A DNA stretch of 64,000 nt from positions 1 through 64,000 of the forward strand of contig NZ_JACIJD010000007.1 in the NCBI RefSeq assembly GCF_014199205.1. Reading direction: 5' to 3'. The notes under the pieces are model-generated. The model was not told the origin of the DNA. It saw only the letters and a program-made list of their open reading frames with translations, and did not search any database. Source of the stretch: Muricoccus pecuniae (lineage in GTDB: Bacteria > Pseudomonadota > Alphaproteobacteria > Acetobacterales > Acetobacteraceae). Each line of letters starts with the position of its first letter. Position 1 is the stretch's first letter. Positions 26,757 through 35,940 of the stretch are shown piece by piece. Both the position numbers and the translations under genes were made by a program.

Positions 26757-28364
26757 TCAGACCGGCAGCTCGCGCGGGCGGCGCGCGCGGTACCACCAGG
26801 AGACGAGCAGGCGGACGAGGGTGGTGGCGGTCCACATCTGCACGATCGTGCCGATGGCGACCGTGACGGCGAAGCCCTTCACCGGGCCGGAGCCGAAGGC
26901 GTAGAGGCAGACCATGGCGATCAGGTTGGTCAGGTTGCTGTCCATGATGGTGCCGGAGGCCTTGGTGAAGCCAGCCTCCAGAGCCTGGATCGGCGTGCGC
27001 CCCGCCCGCGTTTCCTCGCGGATGCGCTCGTTGATCAGGATGTTGGCGTCGAGCGCCGTGCCGAGGGTGAGCACGATGCCCGCGATGCCGGGCAGGGTCA
27101 GCGTCGCCTGGAGCAGCGAGAGGGCGCCGATCATCAGCAGGATATTCACGAGCAGCGCGATATTGGCGAACCAGCCGAGCAGCCCGTAGGCGAAGCCCAT
27201 GTAGAGGAAGACGAAAGCCGCGCCGGCTGCGAGGGAGAGCATCCCCGCCCGGATGGCGTCCGCCCCCAGCTCGGGCCCGACCGTCCGCTCCTCCACCACC
27301 GTGAGCGGGGCGGGGAGGGCGCCGGCGCGCAGCAGCACGGCCACGTCATTCGCCGTGCGGGCGTTGAAGCTGCCCGAGATCTGCCCGCGCCCACCCGTGA
27401 TGGGCTCGCGGATGACGGGGGCGGTGATCACCTTTTCGTCCAGCACGATGGCGAAGGGCCGGCCGACGTTCTGGCGCGTCACCTCGGCGAAGCGGCGGGT
27501 GCCGACGGAATCGAAGGTGAAGTTCACCACCCACTCGCCGTTGCGGCTGTCCTGCCCCGCGCGGGCATCGGAGAGGTTGGCGCCGTCCACCTCCACGCGG
27601 CGGCGCACGGCGTAGCGGCCGGGAAGCTGCCCGCCCCGCTCCTCGCCGGCCAGGAACTGCACCCCCGGGGGCGGGGCGCCGCCGGCATTCGGGTTCGCGT
27701 TCTCGTCCAGCAGGTGGAAGGTCATGCGGGCGGTGCGGCCCAGCAGGTCCTTGATGCGGTTGGGGTCCTCGACGCCGGGGAGCTGGACGAGGATGCGGTT
27801 CTGCCCCTGGCGGGCGATCAGCGCCTCGGCCACGCCGGTCTCGTCGATGCGGCGGCGGACGATCTCGATGGACTGCTCCACCGCCCCGCCCGCCCGCGCC
27901 ACGAGTGCGGCGTCCGACAGGGTAGCGGTCACCGTGCCGTCGGGGTTCGTGGCCACAGCGATGTCGGGCTCGGTCACCCCGGTGGCGGAGCCGCGCACGG
28001 GGACGGGGATGGCCAGCTCGCGCAGCTGCGCCGCCGCGGCCTCGGCCTGGGCGGGATCGCGCACGCGGAGGGACAGGCGCCGGTTGTTCGGGTCCCCGGC
28101 CAGGTTGAGGTAGCCGATATTCCCCTGCCGCAGCCGGGTCCGGGCGGCGTCCGTGAGGCTCTCCACCCGTTCCCGCACCACCGCGTTCATGTCCACCTCC
28201 AGCAGGAGGTAGGACCCGCCACGGAGGTCGAGGCCGAGCGAGATCCCCCGCGCCGCCCATCCCGGCAGGGCCGAGCGGGGGACGAGGTTCGGGACGCAGA
28301 GAAGCAGGCCCAGGGCGATGACGCCGAGGATCGCGGCGACCTTCCACCGCGCGAAGTACAGCAT
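26757..28364 (-). CDS. secD: Protein translocase subunit SecD
   Basis: 535 aa, first helix at residues 8-26, then the periplasmic P1 domain with GLDLRGGSYLLLEVDM, and five C-terminal helices with LPGIAGIVLTLGTALDANILINERIREE and KASGTIMDSNLTN. All expected parts are present. It is the first gene of the secD-secF-Bug unit; yajC, which usually precedes secD, is not there. Confidence 0.95.
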   Translation of the reverse strand: MLYFARWKVAAILGVIALGLLLCVPNLVPRSALPGWAARGISLGLDLRGGSYLLLEVDMNAVVRERVESLTDAARTRLRQGNIGYLNLAGDPNNRRLSLRVRDPAQAEAAAAQLRELAIPVPVRGSATGVTEPDIAVATNPDGTVTATLSDAALVARAGGAVEQSIEIVRRRIDETGVAEALIARQGQNRILVQLPGVEDPNRIKDLLGRTARMTFHLLDENANPNAGGAPPPGVQFLAGEERGGQLPGRYAVRRRVEVDGANLSDARAGQDSRNGEWVVNFTFDSVGTRRFAEVTRQNVGRPFAIVLDEKVITAPVIREPITGGRGQISGSFNARTANDVAVLLRAGALPAPLTVVEERTVGPELGADAIRAGMLSLAAGAAFVFLYMGFAYGLLGWFANIALLVNILLMIGALSLLQATLTLPGIAGIVLTLGTALDANILINERIREETRAGRTPIQALEAGFTKASGTIMDSNLTNLIAMVCLYAFGSGPVKGFAVTVAIGTIVQMWTATTLVRLLVSWWYRARRPRELPV

Positions 28365-28501
28365 GGCCTTTTCGGCCCCCCGTCAATTAACTGGCGTTAT
28401 GCCCTGGAAACAGGGCCGGAACATGCGGCCCGGCCGCCCCCGATGCAACCCTTGCGCTTCCCTGCTACAGGCCGCGCGGTTACGAAGGGATCAACGTCAC
28501 C

Positions 28502-29473
28502 ATGCGGCTCCGTCTTGGCATCCTGGGCGCCGGGCATTTCGGCCGGTTCCACGCGCTGAAAGCCGCCAAGGGGCCGCGCTTCGAGTTCATCGGCCTGCAC
28601 GACGCCAGCCCCGAGCGCGCCGCCCTGGTGGCCGGGGAGGCCAGCTGCCCCGCCCTGTCGGCCGAGGAGGTGATCGGCCGCGCGGATGCCGTCATCGTCG
28701 CCGCCCCTACCGCCTTCCACCACGGCCTCGCCCATGCGGCCCTGTCCGCGGGCCGGCACGTGCTGGTGGAGAAGCCCATCGCCGCTACGCTGGAGCAGGC
28801 GGACGACCTCGTCGCCCTCGCCCGTGCCAAGGGGGTGGTCCTCCAGGTCGGGCAGCTCGAACGCTTCTCCGGCGGAATGCGTGCCCTTCGGCAGGAGGGC
28901 GGGCTCGCGGCCCAGATCGGGCGGCCGCTGTATATGGAGGCGATCCGCATCGCCCCCTTCCGCCCGCGGAGCCTGGACGTTTCGGTGGTGCTGGACCTCA
29001 TGATCCACGACCTCGACCTCGCCCTCGCCCTGGCGGGCAGCCCGCTGGTCGGGGTGGACGCGGTGGGGGCCAGCATTGCCTCGCCCACCATCGACATCGC
29101 CAATGCCCGGCTGCGCTTCGGCAACGGCGCCGCCGCCACCATCACCGCCAGCCGCGTCTCGCTGCACATGGAGCGCCGGCTGCGCCTCTTCGGGAGCGAG
29201 GGCTACCTCAACCTCGATCACCTGAAGCGCGAGATGATCCTCGTCCGGAAGGGGGAGGGCGAGGCGCTGGAGGAGGTCCCCGGCCACGGCCTCTCCCGCA
29301 CTGCCTGGGCCGAGAGCGACAGCCTGGAGGCCGAGCACGCCTCCTTCGCCGCGGCCTGCCTCGACGGCGCGCCGGTGGAGGCCGATGGGACCGCAGGCCG
29401 CGCCGCCCTGGATGCCGCGCTGCGGGTGGAAGCGGCAGTGCGCGCCTCGCTGGAGGCGGCGCTCCCGGGCTGA
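28502..29473 (+). CDS. Gfo/Idh/MocA-family oxidoreductase
   Basis: 323 aa. N-terminal Rossmann fold with GAGHFGRFHA, the VLVEKPIAATLEQAD motif carrying the catalytic Lys, and an MVxVxHD-like helix (SVVLDLMIHDLDLALAL). Members are NAD(P)-dependent sugar or cyclitol dehydrogenases or biliverdin-reductase-like enzymes; the substrate is unknown. It is divergent from secD with a 137-bp gap and convergent with cueR. Confidence 0.88.
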   Translation: MRLRLGILGAGHFGRFHALKAAKGPRFEFIGLHDASPERAALVAGEASCPALSAEEVIGRADAVIVAAPTAFHHGLAHAALSAGRHVLVEKPIAATLEQADDLVALARAKGVVLQVGQLERFSGGMRALRQEGGLAAQIGRPLYMEAIRIAPFRPRSLDVSVVLDLMIHDLDLALALAGSPLVGVDAVGASIASPTIDIANARLRFGNGAAATITASRVSLHMERRLRLFGSEGYLNLDHLKREMILVRKGEGEALEEVPGHGLSRTAWAESDSLEAEHASFAAACLDGAPVEADGTAGRAALDAALRVEAAVRASLEAALPG

Positions 29474-29485
29474 GGCCGCCTCAGC
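29469..29485. terminator. Shared hairpin between convergent genes
   Basis: GCTGAGG and CCTCAGC form a 7-bp stem with a 3-base loop. It overlaps the last codons of both the oxidoreductase and cueR, so one structure can serve both strands. No T tract. Confidence 0.45.
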
Positions 29486-29873
29486 GGCCCCCGGCGAGTT
29501 CCTCCAGGATCGGGCAGTCGGGCCGCGCGTCGCCGTGGCAGTGGGCGGCGAGGTGGCGCAGCGTGGCGGCCATGGCCGAGAGGTCCCGCGCCTTCGCCTC
29601 CAGCGCCTCCACATGGGCGAGCGCCACGCGCTTCACCTCCGCGCTCGCCCTGTTGCGGTCCCCCCAGAGGGCGAGCAGCCCCGCGATCTCGGCCAGGGAG
29701 AAGCCGAGGTCCCGCGCGCGGCGGATGAAGCGGAGCGCGTGGACATCCCCCTCGCCATAGTCGCGATAGCCGGAATCCCGCCGGGCGGCGGCGGGCAGCA
29801 GACCCACCGCCTCGTAATGCCGGATCATTTTGGCCGAGACGCCGGAGGCCTCGGCCGCCTCCCCGATCCTCAT
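29481..29873 (-). CDS. cueR: Copper efflux regulator CueR (MerR family)
   Basis: 130 aa. Winged HTH (MRIGEAAEASGVSAKMIRHYEAVGLL), a dimerisation helix and a metal loop with Cys112 and Cys120 (HCHGDARPDC). Ser77 is at the position that marks monovalent-ion (Cu+/Ag+) sensors. Residue spacing matches CueR. It overlaps copA by 4 bp (ATGA) and should act on the palindrome at 32348-32364. Confidence 0.92.
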   Translation of the reverse strand: MRIGEAAEASGVSAKMIRHYEAVGLLPAAARRDSGYRDYGEGDVHALRFIRRARDLGFSLAEIAGLLALWGDRNRASAEVKRVALAHVEALEAKARDLSAMAATLRHLAAHCHGDARPDCPILEELAGGR

Positions 29874-32323
29874 GCCTCGAAGCTCCGGAGCCGGAGCGCG
29901 TTGCCCACGACGAAGACGCTCGACAGCCCCATCGCCGCCGCGGCCAGCATCGGGGAGAGCAGCCCGGCCATGGCTACGGGGATCAGGACCACGTTGTAGG
30001 CGAAGGCCCAGAACAGGTTCTGCCGAATGTTGGCCAGCGTCGCGCGGCTGAGGGCGACCGCGGTCGGCACCCCGCGCGGGTCGCCGGAGATGAGCACGAC
30101 ATCGGCGCTCTCGATCGCCACATCCGTCCCCGTGCCGATGGCGATGCCGACATCGGCGGCGGCCAGGGCCGGGGCGTCGTTGATGCCGTCCCCGACGAAG
30201 GCGAGGCGCCCGGCGCCGCGCAGGCCGCGCACCGCCTCCACCTTGCCCTCGGGCAGCACTTCCGCCCTCACCTCGCCGATCCCGAGGGGGCGGGCGACCG
30301 CCTCGGCGGTGCGGCGGTTGTCGCCGCTCACCATGGCCAGGCGCAGGCCCATGGCGCGAAGGGCGGAGAGGGCAGGGGCCGCCGTCGGGCGCACGGGGTC
30401 GGCGACCGCGAGAATGCCGGCGAGCCGGCCATCAACCGCCGCATAGACCGGCGTGCGGCCGGCATCGGCCAGCCGCGCCGCCTCCGCCGCGAAGGGCGCC
30501 ACCTCGAGGCCGAGCGCCGCCATGAAGCGGTCCGCCCCGACCTCCACGCGATGCCCGCCCACGCCCGCCCGCAGCCCCATGCCGGGCAGGGCCTGGAAGC
30601 CGCTCGCCGCCGGCACGGGGAGGCCGCGCTCCGTCGCCGCCTCCCGGATCGCACGCGCCACAGGGTGCTCGCTGCCGGATTCGGCACCGGCGATGAGGGG
30701 GAGGAGGGTGGCCTTGTCGAAGCCGGGGGCGGGGATGAGGTCGGTCAGGGCCGGGCGGCCCTCGGTGAGCGTGCCGGTCTTGTCCATGGCGACCACCGTC
30801 ACGTCCCGCAGCGCCTGGAGCGCGGCGCCCCGGCGGAACAGCACGCCCAGCTCCGCCCCGCGCCCGGTGCCGACCATGACCGCGACCGGCGTCGCAAGCC
30901 CCATCGCGCAGGGACAGGCGATGATGAGCACGGACACCGCCGCGACCAGCGCCTCCGCCACCCCGCCCGCGAGGAGCAGCCAGCCGAGGAAGGTGAGGGC
31001 CGCGAGCGCCATCACCGCCGGCACGAACCAGCGCGTCACCCGGTCCGCCAGGGCCTGGATGGGCAGCTTGCCGCCCTGCGCCTCCTCCACCAGCCGCGTG
31101 ATCCGGGCCAGCACCGTGGCCGAGCCCACGGCCGTGGCACGCAGGCGGAGGGAGCCCGCCCCGTTCACCGTGCCGCCGACCACGGCCTCCCCGGGGCCGC
31201 GCCGCACGGGAATGGATTCGCCCGTGACCATGGATTCATCGATATGGCTCTCGCCCTCCAGCACGAGCGCGTCGGTCGGCACGCGCTCGCCCGGGCGCAG
31301 GCGCAGCACGTCGCCCACTCGCAGGGCGGCGGCGGGGATCTCCTCCTCGCGGCCGCCGCGCTCCACCCGTGCGGTCGGGGGCTGGAGGTCCAGCAGGCGG
31401 CGGATGGCGGCCGAGGCCCGGCCGCGGGAGCGCGCCTCCAGCCAGCGGCCGAGGAGCACGAGCGCGACGATCACCGCCGAGGCTTCGAAATAGAGGTGCC
31501 GCTGCGTCTCCGGCACGAGGCCCGGCGCGAGGAGAACCACCGCCGAGTATCCCCAGGCCGCCAGCGTCCCGAGGGCGACGAGGCTGTTCATCTCCGGCCC
31601 GCCGCGGAACAGGGCCGGCCAGCCCGTACGGTGGAAGCGCAGGCCCGGGCCGAACATCGCCGCCGTGGCCAGGGCGAGTTGCGTCCAGTTCCAGGCCGGC
31701 CCGCCGACGGCGTGGTGAAGCGCGGGCAGGAGATGCCCGCCCATCTCCACCAGGAAGAGCGGCGCGGCGAGGAGGAGCGCGACGATCGCATCGCGCCGCA
31801 GCCCCGCCTCCTCGCCGCGCACGGGCGGGGCGGCGTGATGGTCGGGCGATGCGGCAGAGGGGGTGTCGTCGCCGGGCGAGGGCTCCGCCGCCTCGGGCGC
31901 GGGCTGGTAGCCTGCGGCGCGGACCGCCGCCTCCAGCGCGGGCCGGTCCACCGCCCCTGGCGCGTGGCGCACCGTGGCGCGGCGGGTGGCGAGGTTCACG
32001 ACCGCCGCGTTCACCCCGGGCAGGGCGGCGAGCGCGCGCTCCACCCGGCCGGCGCAGGCGGCGCAGCTCATCCCCTCGACGCCGATCTCCGTCGCCTCCT
32101 CGGGCGAGGCGAAGCCGGCGCGGGAGATGGCGTCCCGCAGCGCCTCGGCGTCCAGCGCCTCTCCCTCCACCGTCACGCGGTGGGTGGCGAGGTTCACGGC
32201 CGCGCCGGAAACGCCGGGCAGGGCCGCGAGGGCGCGCTCCACCTTCCCGGCGCATCCGGCGCAATGCATGCCCTCGACGGGCAGGGTCAGGCGGCTGGCT
32301 TCGGCAACGGGCATCGCGGGCAT
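29870..32323 (-). CDS. copA: Copper-exporting P1B-type ATPase CopA
   Basis: 817 aa. Two N-terminal heavy-metal domains (CxxC at 21-24 and 87-90), a His-containing linker, TGES at 367-370, the intramembrane CPC at 470-472, the phosphorylated D514 (DKTGT) and the HP motif at 553-554. It exports Cu+ from the cytoplasm. Start at 32323; an ATG at 32314 is also possible. Upstream lies the CueR-type promoter, and cueR is the second gene, giving an autoregulated operon. Confidence 0.95.
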   Translation of the reverse strand: MPAMPVAEASRLTLPVEGMHCAGCAGKVERALAALPGVSGAAVNLATHRVTVEGEALDAEALRDAISRAGFASPEEATEIGVEGMSCAACAGRVERALAALPGVNAAVVNLATRRATVRHAPGAVDRPALEAAVRAAGYQPAPEAAEPSPGDDTPSAASPDHHAAPPVRGEEAGLRRDAIVALLLAAPLFLVEMGGHLLPALHHAVGGPAWNWTQLALATAAMFGPGLRFHRTGWPALFRGGPEMNSLVALGTLAAWGYSAVVLLAPGLVPETQRHLYFEASAVIVALVLLGRWLEARSRGRASAAIRRLLDLQPPTARVERGGREEEIPAAALRVGDVLRLRPGERVPTDALVLEGESHIDESMVTGESIPVRRGPGEAVVGGTVNGAGSLRLRATAVGSATVLARITRLVEEAQGGKLPIQALADRVTRWFVPAVMALAALTFLGWLLLAGGVAEALVAAVSVLIIACPCAMGLATPVAVMVGTGRGAELGVLFRRGAALQALRDVTVVAMDKTGTLTEGRPALTDLIPAPGFDKATLLPLIAGAESGSEHPVARAIREAATERGLPVPAASGFQALPGMGLRAGVGGHRVEVGADRFMAALGLEVAPFAAEAARLADAGRTPVYAAVDGRLAGILAVADPVRPTAAPALSALRAMGLRLAMVSGDNRRTAEAVARPLGIGEVRAEVLPEGKVEAVRGLRGAGRLAFVGDGINDAPALAAADVGIAIGTGTDVAIESADVVLISGDPRGVPTAVALSRATLANIRQNLFWAFAYNVVLIPVAMAGLLSPMLAAAAMGLSSVFVVGNALRLRSFEA

Positions 32324-32340
32324 CCTTCGCTGCCCGTCCA

Positions 32341-32370
32341 GATGGTGCTTCCCATCATGGGAAGGTCAAG
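32341..32370 (-). promoter_or_regulatory. CueR-type promoter/operator of copA-cueR
   Basis: On the minus strand, TTGACC is followed by the dyad CTTCCCAT-G-ATGGGAAG (32348-32364). A stretched spacer of about 19 bp follows before a weak -10. MerR-family copper promoters place the dyad between -35 and -10 in just this way and carry the CTTCC/GGAAG half-sites. Confidence 0.85.
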
Positions 32371-32400
32371 GGGGGAGGCCCCTCTCAGGCCGCCTCCCCC
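32371..32400 (-). terminator. Hairpin at the end of the chemoreceptor gene
   Basis: GGGGGAGGC and GCCTCCCCC form a 9-bp stem around 12 bases. It spans the stop codon at 32385 of the chemoreceptor gene and lies directly before the copA -35, so it probably insulates the copper operon. Confidence 0.6.
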
Positions 32401-33875
32401 TGGCGCCGCAGCCGCTCCGCCAGGAGGTTGACCTCGGCCCGCAGCGCCTCGCCCTGCAGCGCGACATCGCGGCTGGAGGCCCGCACGCCGTCCACCGCCT
32501 CGCCGTTGCCCTGCGCGGAGGCGCTGACATCGGCGACGCTCGCCGAGACGCGCCCCGTCCCCGCCGCGACCTCCTGCGCCGCGCGGCTCACCTCGCGCGT
32601 GGCCGCGCCCTGCTGCTCCACGGCGGCGGCGATGGCGGTCGCGATCTCGCTCGTGCGCTCCACCGTGCCGCCGATGCCCTGGATGGCCGTGACCGCGCGC
32701 GCCGTCACCGCCTGCATGAGGGCGACCTGCTCCCCGATCTCGCTCGTCGCGGTCGCCGTGCGGGAGGCGAGCGTCTTCACCTCCGAGGCGACCACGGCGA
32801 AGCCCTTGCCGGCATCCCCGGCGCGCGCCGCCTCGATCGTCGCGTTGAGGGCGAGGAGGTTCGTCTGCCCCGCGATCTGGGCGATCAGCGCGACGACGCT
32901 GCCGATCCGCTCCGCCCCTTCGGAGAGCTGGCGCACGGTCTCATCGGTGGCGCGGATCTCGGCCACGGCGCTTCCCGCGATGGCGGCGGTCTCGGCGACG
33001 CGGCGGGTGATCTCCTCAACCGTCGCGATCATCTCCTCCGCCGCGGCGGCGACGGTGCCCACGCCCGCGCTCGCCTCCCGCGTGTCGGTGGCGGCGGCCT
33101 CCGCCTGCGCGACCATGCGCTCGGCCGAGGCGGAGAGCGCGTCCGCCGAGCCGCCGAGGCGCTGCGACGATTCGGAGAGGGCGCCCGCGATGCTTCCGAG
33201 CGAGCGGTCCAGCTCAGAGGCCATGGAGAGCGCGGCCGCCCGTCGCTGCGCGGCGGCATGCGCCTCCGCCTCGGCCCGCTCCGCTTCCCGCGCGGAGGCC
33301 AGGCGCTCGATCTCCGCCGCGGAGCTCTCGGCCTGGCCGATCGCACTCGTGGCCTGCTGGCAGAGCCAGCAGAGGGCCGCCGCCTCGAAGATCACGATCA
33401 CGGCGTGGAACACCACGCGCCCGAGATCCCCGCCGCCGGGAAAGACGAGGTAGGGCATGGCGTAGTTGAGGACGAGGTGGTGCAGCGCGATTGCCACCGT
33501 TCCGGCCAGCACCGCGCCCGCATCCAGCATGAGGGCACTCACGGCGAGCAGCGCGAAGAAGTACATGTGCCCGTCCGACTGCCAGGGATGCCCGGCCAGC
33601 TCCTCGATGAGAAGGGCGGGCATGAGGCAGAGGCCGACGGAGAGCGTGATCCGCGTCGCCGCCGTGCCCGGGCTGCACAGATGGGCGAGGCCCGCCACCG
33701 CCGCGATGCCGGCCCAGATCAGCAGGGGCAGGCGGAATTCCCCGCCGGCGAGAAGGCCCGAGGCGAGCAGCGCCGGGCCGTGCAGGAGGAGCGCGGCGAG
33801 GATCGCGCGCTCCGCCGCGCGGCGCAGGGCGCGGATGCGGACCCCGTCCGCGGTCGTCAGGAATTGGGAGAGCAC
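32385..33875 (-). CDS. Methyl-accepting chemotaxis protein
   Basis: 496 aa. Residues about 20-175 hold several hydrophobic helices (MASE-like, no large periplasmic domain), followed by a coiled coil and the signalling domain with [37 protein letters not shown]. No HAMP domain is evident. It likely senses a membrane or cytoplasmic cue and passes it to CheA. GTG start, overlapping the small secreted-protein gene by 19 bp. Confidence 0.88.
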   Translation of the reverse strand: MLSQFLTTADGVRIRALRRAAERAILAALLLHGPALLASGLLAGGEFRLPLLIWAGIAAVAGLAHLCSPGTAATRITLSVGLCLMPALLIEELAGHPWQSDGHMYFFALLAVSALMLDAGAVLAGTVAIALHHLVLNYAMPYLVFPGGGDLGRVVFHAVIVIFEAAALCWLCQQATSAIGQAESSAAEIERLASAREAERAEAEAHAAAQRRAAALSMASELDRSLGSIAGALSESSQRLGGSADALSASAERMVAQAEAAATDTREASAGVGTVAAAAEEMIATVEEITRRVAETAAIAGSAVAEIRATDETVRQLSEGAERIGSVVALIAQIAGQTNLLALNATIEAARAGDAGKGFAVVASEVKTLASRTATATSEIGEQVALMQAVTARAVTAIQGIGGTVERTSEIATAIAAAVEQQGAATREVSRAAQEVAAGTGRVSASVADVSASAQGNGEAVDGVRASSRDVALQGEALRAEVNLLAERLRRQGEAA

Positions 33876-34138
33876 GGTGTCTTCTCTTTCCAGGCCAGGC
33901 CGGGGCCGAAAGCGGAGCGGATGAGCGCGAGGTCGCCGCTCAGCACGGCGAGGCCCGGCGCGGGGAGGGAAACCAGGGCGATGCCGGACAGGGCCGGATC
34001 GCCGAGCGGGGCGAGGCCATCCGCGCCCAGCCGCACCAGGACCGGCACGCCCGCCACGGGGGCCAGCCTCGCGGCGGCGAGGGGGACTGTGGAGAGGGCG
34101 AGCAGGAGGGCGGCGGGAGCGAGGTCTCGGACGCGCAT
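33857..34138 (-). CDS. Small secreted hypothetical protein upstream of the chemoreceptor
   Basis: 93 aa with a signal-like N-terminus ([20 protein letters not shown]) and a short mature part of about 70 residues. No family recognised. It overlaps the chemoreceptor start by 19 bp, so the two are probably translated together; a role in chemoreception is only a guess. A small hairpin (34167-34180) lies upstream. Confidence 0.5.
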   Translation of the reverse strand: MRVRDLAPAALLLALSTVPLAAARLAPVAGVPVLVRLGADGLAPLGDPALSGIALVSLPAPGLAVLSGDLALIRSAFGPGLAWKEKTPCSPNS

Positions 34139-34208
34139 GACGGGCGTATGACGCTCGTTTAATGAAGCGTTCGTAAACGCCTGCCCGGTGCCGGAACGGG
34201 GCGCGGGA

Positions 34209-35846
34209 TCAGACCTCCCGCGGCCCGCCCGCCCGGTTCTCCACCATCGCCATCAGGGTCTCCAGCGCGTCCGCCTCCTCCGCCGGCTTGTCCTGGCGGA
34301 GCCGCGCGATGCGGGGGAAGCGCATGGCCACCCCCGAGCGGTGGCGGGAGGAGAGCTGCGCGGCATCGAAGATCACCTCCAGCACGAAGCTCTTCTCCAC
34401 CTCCCGCACCGGGCCGAACCGCCCGGTGGTGTGGTTGCGGACCCAGCGGTCGAGGAAGATCAGCTCCTGGTCCGTGAAGCCGGAATAGGCCTTGCCGACG
34501 GGCACCAGCTCCCGCGTGCCGCCGGGGTTCGTGCGCCAGAGGCCGAAGGTGTAGTCGCTGTAGTAGCTGCTGCGCTTGCCGTGGCCGCGCTGGGCATACA
34601 TCAGCACCGCGTCCACCGAGAGCGGGGCGCGCTTCCACTTCCACCAGAGACCCTTCACCCGGCCGGGCAGGTAGGGGCTGTCGGCGCGCTTGATCATCAG
34701 CCCCTCGATCGAGGCCTCCCGCGCCGTGTCGCGCAGGGCGGAGAGGTCGTCGAGGCTGGCGAAGCGGATCATCTCCGAGAGGTCCATCCGCGCGGGCGCG
34801 TGGCGGGCGACCCAGGCCTCCAGCCGCGCGCGCCTGGCATCGAAGGGCAGGGCGCGCAGATCCTCCTCCCCGTCGAGCAGGAGGTCGTAGAGGCGGACGG
34901 CGACGGGGTAGTCCCGCATCAGCTTCGGGCCGATCACCTTGCGGTTCAGCCGCTGCTGCAGGTCGGAGAAGGGGGCCACCCGCCCGCCATCCGGCCCGTC
35001 CCGGATCACCAGCAGCTCGCCGTCGAGCACGGCGTGGAAGTCCATCGCCTCCGCGATCTCGGGGAAGGCGCCGGAGATGTCCTCCCCCGTGCGGGACCAG
35101 AGTCGCCGCCCGCCGGGGCCGGCGGTGAGCTGGACGCGGATGCCGTCCCACTTCCACTCCGCCCGCCAGTCGTTCGGCGCCGCCTCCACCGCCGCGATGT
35201 CGGGCGGCGCCTCCAGCGGATGGGCGAGCATGAGCGGGCGAAAGACGGGGGCGCCGGCCGCGTCCGGCCGCGGCCCCGTGCCCTCCAGCCAGCGGAAGAG
35301 CGGGATGTAGGGCGGCGCGACGCCGTGCCAGACCTCCTCGATCTCGCTCACATCCTGCCCCGCCCACTCGGCCAGCGCCGTCTTGGCCAGCCGCGCGGAG
35401 GCGCCGACGCGCAGCCCGCCGGTGACGAGCTTGATGAGGGCGAGGCGGCCGCCCGCGTCCAGCGTGTCCAGCCACCCCTCCAGCAGCGCCGGAACCTCGG
35501 CGCGCGAGGCCAGCTCCAGCCCCTCCACCACCTCGGAGAGGGCGGGCGGGGGGGCGTTCACCCCCTCCCGCGCGGGCCAGATGAGGGCGACGGTCTCGGC
35601 GAGGTCGCCCACATAGTCGTGGGAGAGGGCGAGCAGCACGGGGTCCACCCGGCTCGCCACGAGGTCGCGCACGATCGACGGCTTGGCGGCGGTGAAGGCC
35701 AGCTCCCCCGTCAGCGCGGCGAGGCCGACGCCCCGGTCCGGGTCCGGCTGCTCGGCGAACCAGCGCCGGATGAGGGCGATCTTGGCGTTGCGCCCGGGGG
35801 TGAAGACGAGCCGCTCCAGCAGATCGGCGAAGGCCTGCACGCTCAT
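34209..35846 (-). CDS. ATP-dependent DNA ligase
   Basis: 545 aa. An N-terminal DNA-binding domain (about 1-200) is followed by the adenylation domain with catalytic Lys232 in EWKWDGIRVQ, then GELLVIR, and GLMIKRADSPYLPGRVKGLWWKWKR. The OB domain completes it. This is the bacterial 'cisATP-dependent' ligase type, separate from the essential NAD-dependent LigA. The ATG at 35846 gives the expected MSVQAFADLLERL. It follows the ligase-associated exonuclease on the same strand. Confidence 0.93.
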   Translation of the reverse strand: MSVQAFADLLERLVFTPGRNAKIALIRRWFAEQPDPDRGVGLAALTGELAFTAAKPSIVRDLVASRVDPVLLALSHDYVGDLAETVALIWPAREGVNAPPPALSEVVEGLELASRAEVPALLEGWLDTLDAGGRLALIKLVTGGLRVGASARLAKTALAEWAGQDVSEIEEVWHGVAPPYIPLFRWLEGTGPRPDAAGAPVFRPLMLAHPLEAPPDIAAVEAAPNDWRAEWKWDGIRVQLTAGPGGRRLWSRTGEDISGAFPEIAEAMDFHAVLDGELLVIRDGPDGGRVAPFSDLQQRLNRKVIGPKLMRDYPVAVRLYDLLLDGEEDLRALPFDARRARLEAWVARHAPARMDLSEMIRFASLDDLSALRDTAREASIEGLMIKRADSPYLPGRVKGLWWKWKRAPLSVDAVLMYAQRGHGKRSSYYSDYTFGLWRTNPGGTRELVPVGKAYSGFTDQELIFLDRWVRNHTTGRFGPVREVEKSFVLEVIFDAAQLSSRHRSGVAMRFPRIARLRQDKPAEEADALETLMAMVENRAGGPREV

Positions 35847-35940
35847 CGGCGGGTCTCCGGTGATCCCGGGCCGCGCGCCTCCAGGGCGATGCCCACGCGA
35901 AGCTCCGGCGCAACGGGTCGATGCGCCTCCGGTGCGGCGC

